Shown here: positions 54,294-59,389 of the stretch, in pieces
Layout of the letters: each line of letters begins with the position of its first letter
Position numbering within the stretch: the stretch's first letter is position 1
Assembly (NCBI GenBank): GCA_029572955.1
Contig: JAKPQE010000181.1
Span: forward strand, 1-59,389
Origin: Pseudomonadota bacterium
GTDB lineage: Bacteria > Pseudomonadota > Alphaproteobacteria > Rhizobiales > JAKPQE01
Reading direction: 5' to 3'
DNA length: 59,389 bases
Program-made: the position numbers and the translations under genes
The notes under the pieces: model-generated
Databases searched by the model: none
Told to the model about the DNA's origin: nothing
Seen by the model: the letters and a program-made list of their open reading frames with translations, nothing else

Positions 54294-54331
54294 GCGCCGA
54301 CAGTCCGGTTCGTCGGGCGGGTCCTCAGGGG
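54287..54331 (+). promoter_or_regulatory. Attenuator hairpin of leuA leader
   Basis: CCCCTGAG at 54287-54294 and CTCAGGGG at 54324-54331 form an 8-bp perfect stem starting in the last codons of the leader peptide. A stalled ribosome at the Leu codons would mask the first arm. No T-tract follows directly, so whether this is the terminator or its competitor is unclear. Confidence 0.6.
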
Positions 54332-54407
54332 ATGATGTATCGACAAGAACATCGGCACTGACGGCAAGAGCGCTGGGCGCCGGCCGGGACTGAAGGACAA
54401 GAACTCC

Positions 54408-55970
54408 ATGAGCAACGACACCGCAACGGTAGCCGACGGCAACCGCGTCATCATCTTCGACACCACCTTGCGCGACGGCGAGCAGTGCCCGGGCGCGACC
54501 ATGACCCTGGAAGAGAAGCTGCAGGTCGCCGAGATGCTCGACGAGATGGGCGTCGACGTGATCGAGGCCGGCTTCCCGATCGCCTCGAACGGCGACTTCG
54601 AGTCGGTCAACGAGGTGGCCAAGCGCGTCAGGAACGCGACCGTGTGCGGTCTCGCCCGGGCCGGCATGAAGGACATCGACCGGGCCGGCGAGGCGATCAA
54701 GCCGGCGCGGCGCGGCCGCATCCACACCTTCATCTCCACCAGCCCGGTGCACATGAAGTACAAGCTGCAGAAGTCGCCGGACGAGGTCTACGAGGCGGTG
54801 ATCGCCTCGGTGACGCGGGCCCGCAACTGGACCGACGACGTCGAGTGGAGCGCCGAGGACGCGACGCGCACCGAGCACGACTTCCTGTGCCGCTGCGTCG
54901 AGGCGGCGATCAAGGCCGGCGCCGGCACGATCAACATTCCCGACACGGTCGGCTACACCGTGCCGGACGAGTATTTCGCGCTCTACCGGATGCTGCTGGA
55001 GCGGGTGCCCGGCGCCGACAAGGTGATCTTCTCGACCCATTGCCACAACGACCTCGGCATGGCGGTCGCCAATTCGCTGGCGGGCGTGCGCGCCGGCGCG
55101 CGGCAGGTCGAGTGCACCGTCAACGGTCTCGGCGAGCGGGCGGGCAACGCCTCGCTGGAAGAGATCGTGATGGCGCTCCGGACCCGCGCCGACGTCATGC
55201 CCTATACGACCGGCATCGACGCGACCTATCTGACGCGGGCCTCCAAGCTGGTCTCGGCGGTGACCTCGTTCCCGGTGCAGTACAACAAGGCGATCGTCGG
55301 GCGGAACGCCTTCGCGCACGAGTCCGGCATTCACCAGGACGGCATGCTGAAGCACACCCAGACCTACGAGATCATGACGCCGGAATCGGTCGGCGTGTCG
55401 AAGACCTCGCTGGTGATGGGCAAGCATTCCGGCCGCAACGCCTTCCGGGACAAGCTGAAGCAACTCGGCTACCAGATCTCGGACAACCAGTTCGAGGACG
55501 CCTTCGCGCGCTTCAAGGACCTCGCCGACCGCAAGAAGCACGTCTACGACGAGGATATCGAGGCGCTGGTCGACGAGAAGCTGGCGACGGCCGAAGACCG
55601 CATGAAGGTGCTGTCGCTGCTGGTCGTCGCCGGCACGATGGGCCCGCAGGTGGCGACGCTGACGCTCGACATCGACGGCGAGCACCGCACCGTGCAGGCG
55701 CAGGGCAACGGTCCGGTCGATGCGACCTTCAACGCCATCAAGGCGCTGGTGCCGCACGAGGCGACCCTGGAGCTCTACCAGGTGCATGCCGTGACCGAGG
55801 GCACCGACGCGCAGGCCGAGGTGACGGTGCGGCTCAGCGACGGCGCGACGAGCTACAGCGGCCGCGCCGCCCATCCCGACACGCTGGTGTCGTCGGCGAA
55901 GGCCTATCTGACGGCATTGAACAAGCTGATGATGAAGAGCGACCGGCTGCACGCCAGCGCCGCGGAATAA
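54408..55970 (+). CDS. leuA: 2-isopropylmalate synthase
   Basis: About 520 residues, a full-length LeuA type 1. The catalytic barrel has [16 protein letters not shown] near residue 18, the metal-binding HCHNDLG and the later [14 protein letters not shown]. The C-terminal regulatory domain (about 390-515) mediates leucine feedback. It makes 2-isopropylmalate from acetyl-CoA and 2-oxoisovalerate, the first step to leucine. A leucine leader peptide lies upstream; no other leu genes are in the window. Confidence 0.96.
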   Translation: MSNDTATVADGNRVIIFDTTLRDGEQCPGATMTLEEKLQVAEMLDEMGVDVIEAGFPIASNGDFESVNEVAKRVRNATVCGLARAGMKDIDRAGEAIKPARRGRIHTFISTSPVHMKYKLQKSPDEVYEAVIASVTRARNWTDDVEWSAEDATRTEHDFLCRCVEAAIKAGAGTINIPDTVGYTVPDEYFALYRMLLERVPGADKVIFSTHCHNDLGMAVANSLAGVRAGARQVECTVNGLGERAGNASLEEIVMALRTRADVMPYTTGIDATYLTRASKLVSAVTSFPVQYNKAIVGRNAFAHESGIHQDGMLKHTQTYEIMTPESVGVSKTSLVMGKHSGRNAFRDKLKQLGYQISDNQFEDAFARFKDLADRKKHVYDEDIEALVDEKLATAEDRMKVLSLLVVAGTMGPQVATLTLDIDGEHRTVQAQGNGPVDATFNAIKALVPHEATLELYQVHAVTEGTDAQAEVTVRLSDGATSYSGRAAHPDTLVSSAKAYLTALNKLMMKSDRLHASAAE

Positions 55971-55978
55971 CCGGAAAC

Positions 55979-56467
55979 TCAGAGATCGGTGGGGGCGTCG
56001 GAGCGATCCGGCGCCCCTTGCCATTCGAGGAGGTGGCTCGGACAGGTGCGGCAGTCCGAGCTGCCGAAGCCGGGGATCGGATGGCCGAAGCGACCGCTCG
56101 CCGCGAGCCTCGCGGCGAGGGCGCATTCGGTGGTCTCGTCCGCGAAGGCGATGGCGAGACGGCGCCGCGCCACCATGGTCAACCGGTCGACATGCCAGCG
56201 CCGGCGCTTGTCGGCGGCGAGATGCCGGGCGAGGCGGGCCCTGAGCCCGCCGGGACCGCGGGCGCTGCCGCAATAGGCGTACCAGCCGGGCGCAAGGACG
56301 GCTTCCGGGCGTCCGGGGAGGGCGACCGCGAGCGGCTCGGCGAGTTCGATCAGCAGCACATAGGCCCCCGGCGCGGGCGGCATCGGTTCGGCCGTCGCGG
56401 CGGGACCATGGCCGGGCGGCAGCACGCGGCGCAGCTGATCGGCGAGGAGAGATGGCAGCTCCGGCAT
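55979..56467 (-). CDS. DUF123/GIY-YIG-like protein
   Basis: About 162 residues. The segment PGAYVLLIELAEPL ... LAPGWYAYCGSARGPGGLRARLARH resembles DUF123, a GIY-YIG-related nuclease fold, followed by RRWHVDRLT and a Cys pair (SSDCRTCP) near the end. Members are predicted nucleases of unknown role, often encoded beside endonuclease III. The start at 56467 is the first in a good position. Confidence 0.82.
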   Translation of the reverse strand: MPELPSLLADQLRRVLPPGHGPAATAEPMPPAPGAYVLLIELAEPLAVALPGRPEAVLAPGWYAYCGSARGPGGLRARLARHLAADKRRRWHVDRLTMVARRRLAIAFADETTECALAARLAASGRFGHPIPGFGSSDCRTCPSHLLEWQGAPDRSDAPTDL

Positions 56468-56581
56468 GTCGTGATCGTTCGAACAGTTTTTCCGCAAGAA
56501 GAGGTCGACGGGGATTGTAAGAACCTTCCAGTTGTGGAACGTTTCGCCCACCAAAAGAATACCACTAGAGGGAGGAATGCT

Positions 56582-57157
56582 ATGAAACGGGGACTCTTTC
56601 TTGCCGCGGCTCTCGGACTTGCGCTCGCGACGCCGGCGTTCGGCGCCGATGTCGAGGCGCTGAAGGCGGGCGGCAAAGACGTCATGATGAAGTTCGGCGG
56701 CGCCCTCAAGGGCGAGCTCGAGGCGGCGATGAAAGCGGGCGGCCCGCTCGAGGCCATCCCGGTGTGCAACGAGAAAGCGCCGGCGATCGCCCACGACATC
56801 TCGGCCGCCGAGGGCTGGAACGTCGGCCGCTCGAGCCACAAGCTGCGCAATCCGCACAACGCGCCGGATGCCTTCACCAAGGCGGCGATCGAGGATTTCC
56901 TCGCCCGTCAGGAGAAGGGCGAGAGCGCCGACACGATGGTCAAGGCGGGCATCGTCGAGGAGGACGGCAAGAAGCTGTTCCGCCTCGTCAAGGCGATCCC
57001 GACCGGCGAAGTCTGCCTCAACTGCCATGGCGGCGCGGAAGTGAAGGCCGAGACCGCCGAGATGCTCGCCAAGTACTATCCGGAGGATCAGGCGCGCGGC
57101 TTCACTCTCGGCCAGATGCGCGGCGTCTTCACGCTCTCCAGGGAGGTGACGGACTGA
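56582..57157 (+). CDS. DUF3365 periplasmic haem protein (monohaem c-type)
   Basis: About 191 residues with a signal peptide (cleaved near FGAD) and one CXXCH site, CLNCH at 144-148, in the context GEVCLNCHGG. The pattern EAIPVCNEKAPAIAHDIS ... GRSSHKLRNPHNAPD belongs to DUF3365/Tll0287-like proteins, which bind one c-type haem in a PAS-like fold and may sense redox or gas. GAGGGAGGA precedes the ATG. The gene is divergent from the DUF123 gene. Confidence 0.88.
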   Translation: MKRGLFLAAALGLALATPAFGADVEALKAGGKDVMMKFGGALKGELEAAMKAGGPLEAIPVCNEKAPAIAHDISAAEGWNVGRSSHKLRNPHNAPDAFTKAAIEDFLARQEKGESADTMVKAGIVEEDGKKLFRLVKAIPTGEVCLNCHGGAEVKAETAEMLAKYYPEDQARGFTLGQMRGVFTLSREVTD

Positions 57158-57200
57158 CGATCGCCTGTCGGCGGACGATCCCTGTCGTCGGTCCGGCGGC

Positions 57201-57950
57201 TCAGCCGATCGCGCCGATCCGCTCGCGGATCGCTTCGGCGATCAGCGGCGCGATGTCGGGGTCGGTGCCGATCGGGCCGATGACGGGAATATCCTCGCGG
57301 CCGGCAGCGGCCGCCAGTCCCGGCAGGTCTTCGGCGGCGTGCAGGCCGCGCCCGGAAAACAGCGAGACGACCACGGCCTCATCCGGCAGGCGGGCGATGG
57401 CGTCGCGCAGATAGGGCGGCTCGTCGAGGAAGCCGAAGCCGACCGGCGCACCGCGGCGGTGGCGGGCGAGACGCTCGGCAAGCAGCATCGCGGCATCGCG
57501 CGGCTGTGTCGCCCTGGTCGAGCCATGGGCGGCGATGAGGACGAAGGTCGCGGCGGGATCGAAGCCGCGCGCCGTCGCCGTCGCCTCGATGCGCTCGGCG
57601 AGCCAGACGGCGAGGCGCGGGTCGAGGCCGAGCGGTGGCAGGTGTGCGAAGCGGCTGCCGTCGGGCAGGGCCGCGAGGCGTTCGGGAATCATCTCGGAAA
57701 CGAAGCGGCCGCCGGAGAAGAACAGCGGGTAGACGAGCGTCGTCCCGCCGCCGAGGCTTGCCGCGGCATGCTCGATCGAGGGGGCGCCGTAGAGGACGCC
57801 ATGGGCGACCGCATGGCCGGGCAGCCGCATGGCGACGGCCTCGGCAAGCCCGGCGAGGGCTTCGTTGTCGCCGTCGCCGCCGCGCTCGCCATGCGCGGCC
57901 ATCAGGATGGACGTCTGCACGAATGCACGACCGCCAGCGTCGAACGCCAT
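57201..57950 (-). CDS. CbiX/SirB-like chelatase
   Basis: About 249 residues with two CbiX-type half domains: MAAHGERGGD near residue 18 and LIAAHGSTRATQP in the second half, each containing the His that binds metal in sirohydrochlorin cobalt/iron chelatases. The first half also has the HGVLYGAPSIEHAAASL pattern. The likely job is metal insertion into sirohydrochlorin for sirohaem or cobalamin. No other cobalamin gene is close. An upstream in-frame start at 58034 is less likely than 57950. Confidence 0.82.
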   Translation of the reverse strand: MAFDAGGRAFVQTSILMAAHGERGGDGDNEALAGLAEAVAMRLPGHAVAHGVLYGAPSIEHAAASLGGGTTLVYPLFFSGGRFVSEMIPERLAALPDGSRFAHLPPLGLDPRLAVWLAERIEATATARGFDPAATFVLIAAHGSTRATQPRDAAMLLAERLARHRRGAPVGFGFLDEPPYLRDAIARLPDEAVVVSLFSGRGLHAAEDLPGLAAAAGREDIPVIGPIGTDPDIAPLIAEAIRERIGAIG

Positions 57951-58141
57951 GGGGAGCCTCCCGCTCGTGGCTGATTCGGTCTGATTCGCAAATATGGACT
58001 CTCTGGCGATCATGTCGAGGGCAGGCCGGCGCATTCGTTCGTCGGTGTCGAGGATTGACGCCGGTTCCCATCGCCCCAGATGACGGAAAGCGACGGTATG
58101 CTATGGATGAAGGTCGGTGAGGCCCGGGCGAGAAGGAAGAG

Positions 58142-58678
58142 ATGGTCGCGAGGTCTTCGAAAGAGCTTCTGCGTGAGATCAGGGCCGTCGTCGAGGCCGA
58201 GCAGGACATGGAGTTCGCCGCGTTCGACGATGTCGCGCGCTGCGAGCACGAACTGCACAAGTGGCAGCTCATCCACAAATACATCCATGACCGGCCGTTC
58301 CGCACGCGCATGACGATCGCGCGCAGCGAGCAGTGGCGCGAGGCGCTGACCGAGGTGCGCGAGGTCGGCGACCCGGAGCTCATCGACTGGATGCTCCTGC
58401 AGGTCGCCGTCGCCGGCAATCTGGAACGCGGCATCCAGGACCTCAGGCCGCGCAAGAACGGGCCCTGCCACGAGCTGATCCTCGAATATGTCGGCAACCG
58501 CAAGCGCAAGGCGCTGGCGGTCTTGCATTTCGCCCAGAAGGCGGAAACCGAGGGCTGTTACCGGGTCGACGGGGCGTTCCACAGCCGCACGGCCGAGATC
58601 CTCAATCGTCATCGGCTGCTCGATACGGACGAAGAGGGCAAGCCCGTGCCGACCACGGAGCCGATGGCCCGCAGCTGA
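58142..58678 (+). CDS. Unrecognised soluble protein
   Basis: About 178 residues, mostly helical and charged, without signal peptide or membrane segment. I recognise no family. Visible features are CEHELHKWQLIHKYIHDRPFRTRM near residue 35-57 and a repeated charged helix pattern. A ribosome site (GAAGGAAG) precedes the ATG. It is divergent from the chelatase gene. Confidence 0.7.
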   Translation: MVARSSKELLREIRAVVEAEQDMEFAAFDDVARCEHELHKWQLIHKYIHDRPFRTRMTIARSEQWREALTEVREVGDPELIDWMLLQVAVAGNLERGIQDLRPRKNGPCHELILEYVGNRKRKALAVLHFAQKAETEGCYRVDGAFHSRTAEILNRHRLLDTDEEGKPVPTTEPMARS

Positions 58679-58810
58679 TCGGCCGGGCGCGGCAGCGCCA
58701 GCGGCGGGCCGACGCCGGTTTTCCAAAAAAGACGACGTGATGCCGCCCGGGAGGCTTCCCGGCGGACGGCAGGTTCTGTCGGTTTTTCCGGGACGATCTC
58801 TTTGGTCGTT

Positions 58811-58838
58811 GAGTGTTTTCACTGTCTCTGAAACACTC
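58811..58838. promoter_or_regulatory. Inverted repeat GAGTGTTT/AAACACTC
   Basis: Exact 8-bp arms (58811-58818 and 58831-58838) with a 12-base centre. It lies about 185 bp before the Gly-rich gene start. A regulator-binding site or a hairpin ending the preceding transcript are both possible. Confidence 0.45.
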
Positions 58839-58934
58839 TATTCGAAGCAAATTGATTCAAATTTTATGAAAATTTTCGTCGAATTTTATGTATTAACCTG
58901 AACAACCCCATAAATTTTATAGTTGACAAAAGGT

Positions 58935-58962
58935 TTTGATTCTGAGTTCGCATAGTTATATT
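58935..58962 (+). promoter_or_regulatory. Candidate promoter of the Gly-rich repeat gene
   Basis: TTTGAT at 58935-58940 and TATATT at 58957-58962 are 16 bp apart and fit a sigma-70-like -35/-10 pair roughly 60 bp before the start codon. A TTGACA at 58923-58928 lacks a matching -10 at normal spacing. Confidence 0.4.
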
Positions 58963-59021
58963 GTGGATGTGGATGCGCTCAACCATTGGATACCTCGTAT
59001 CCGCGTAGGGAGGGCTAGAAG

Positions 59022-59389
59022 ATGAAGAAAGAAGCCCGAATCCATCATTCCAAAATCGAAACTGAAGAGCGGCTTTCGAGGCTTGCTTCGCGTCGATCCG
59101 TCCTGTTGACGGTCGGCCTCGCCGCCTCCGGCCTGTTGCTGGCACCCATTGCCATGTCCACGCAAAGCTGGGCCGACGGGTCGGGAGGCCCCGGCGGCGG
59201 CGGTCGCGGTGGCGAAGGCCCCGGTGGCGGCGGTCGCGGTGGTGAAGGCCCCGGTGGCGGCGGTCGCGGTGGCGAAGGCCCCGGCGGCGGCGGTCGCGGT
59301 GGTGAAGGCCCCGCTGGCGGCGGTCGCGGTGGCGAAGGCCCCGGTGGCGGCGGTCGCGGTGGCGAAGGCCCCGGTGGCGGCGGTCGCGG
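59022..59389 (+). CDS. Gly-rich exported repeat protein (cut by window end)
   Basis: The frame opens at ATG 59022 after GTAGGGAGGGCTAGAAG and runs off the window. Residues 1-22 are charged; then SRRSVLLTVGLAASGLLLAP is a twin-arginine-like export signal ending near SWAD. The mature part seen is nothing but copies of a decapeptide (PGGGGRGGEG), one with Ala for Gly. Full length and function are unknown. Repetition this regular suggests a structural or adhesive surface protein, or a low-complexity protein undergoing length variation. Confidence 0.75.
   Translation, partial: MKKEARIHHSKIETEERLSRLASRRSVLLTVGLAASGLLLAPIAMSTQSWADGSGGPGGGGRGGEGPGGGGRGGEGPGGGGRGGEGPGGGGRGGEGPAGGGRGGEGPGGGGRGGEGPGGGGR
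59191..59389 (+). repeat. 30-bp tandem repeat, 6 full units and part of a seventh
   Basis: Units start at 59191, 59221, 59251, 59281, 59311 and 59341, with a 19-base part from 59371. They differ only in third bases (GGC/GGT) and one Gly-to-Ala change at 59311, so they arose by recent duplication. The array continues past the window. Confidence 0.95.

Larger units (their letters stand above)
58679..59021. other. AT-rich gene-free control region
   Basis: This 343-base gap is unlike the rest of the window: from about 58800 it is AT-rich with three copies of AATTTTAT (near 58860, 58880 and 58914) and a perfect 8-bp inverted repeat at 58811. It most likely contains the promoter and regulator sites of the Gly-rich repeat gene. 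Confidence 0.6.

Noticed and set aside
54485-57157. 890-residue frame crossing leuA and the DUF3365 gene
   Set aside because: It is a chance open frame; both underlying genes are well supported, each with its own start and ribosome site.
58923-58928. TTGACA as -35 of the Gly-rich gene
   Set aside because: No matching -10 lies 15-19 bp downstream; the TTTGAT/TATATT pair fits better.
59191-59389. CRISPR-like array at the window end
   Set aside because: Units are contiguous 30-bp copies without spacers and keep an open protein frame, so it is a coding tandem repeat.

Overview
The window reads as chromosomal DNA of a GC-rich alphaproteobacterium, most likely of the Hyphomicrobiales (Rhizobiales). 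This placement is inference from the strong GC bias of third codon positions, the many twin-arginine and periplasmic proteins, the alphaproteobacterial gene sets (ubiUVT with ubiDX, tandem exbD, ABC polyamine loci next to gcdH) and a Rhizobiales-style intergenic palindrome. No rRNA, tRNA, CRISPR array, phage or insertion sequence is visible. Genes are dense, with many 4-bp ATGA overlaps that mark operons.

Left part (1-9 kb): a small membrane protein resembling lycopene cyclase; a three-gene periplasmic module of two ClpP-fold (COG3904-like) exported proteins around an OmpA-domain lipid/peptidoglycan-associated protein; a DUF411 metal-binding protein; an exported caspase-fold (C14) protein; a fatty acid desaturase; and a Tat-exported protein with a possible second caspase/CHAT-like His-Cys pair. 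Then (9-14.3 kb, minus strand) exbB-exbD-exbD-tonB, a structured 181-bp gap, a DUF2946 protein and a TonB-dependent receptor with the copper-receptor plug motif, closed by a strong terminator. One ExbD has Asn where the proton-carrying Asp normally sits, the other keeps Asp.

Middle part (14.8-35 kb): a TetR-controlled HlyD/FtsX/ATPase exporter with a perfect 24-bp operator; an FAH-family hydrolase; lrgAB and a DUF202 protein around a large palindromic repeat; a PatZ-type acyl-CoA synthetase/GNAT fusion; an octaheme cytochrome c with a cytochrome b partner; and divergent ubiD-ubiX and ubiT-ubiU-ubiV. The last two groups together describe anaerobic life: quinol-linked respiration through the octaheme enzyme, with ubiquinone made without oxygen. 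A second MacAB-like exporter and an SDR follow.

Right part (36-59 kb): a TRAP transporter split on two strands (dctP forward; dctQ and dctM reverse, the latter with a long Pro/Gly tail); a polyamine/GABA-type ABC importer, an XRE-cupin repressor, a 4-aminobutyrate-type aminotransferase, glutaryl-CoA dehydrogenase and a CaiB/BaiF CoA-transferase, which together look like uptake and degradation of polyamines/5-aminovalerate through glutarate; a RES/Xre toxin-antitoxin pair; a beta-CASP nuclease; a PhzF-like protein; leuA behind a leucine-rich attenuator peptide; a DUF123 GIY-YIG-like protein, a DUF3365 haem protein, a CbiX chelatase and an unrecognised protein. The window ends inside a gene for a Gly-rich exported protein built from a 30-bp tandem repeat, preceded by an unusually AT-rich upstream region.

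The most promising points for new biology are the ClpP-fold/OmpA periplasmic module with caspase-fold neighbours, the copper TonB operon with its Asn-ExbD and structured leader, and the Gly-rich repeat gene with its AT-rich control region.
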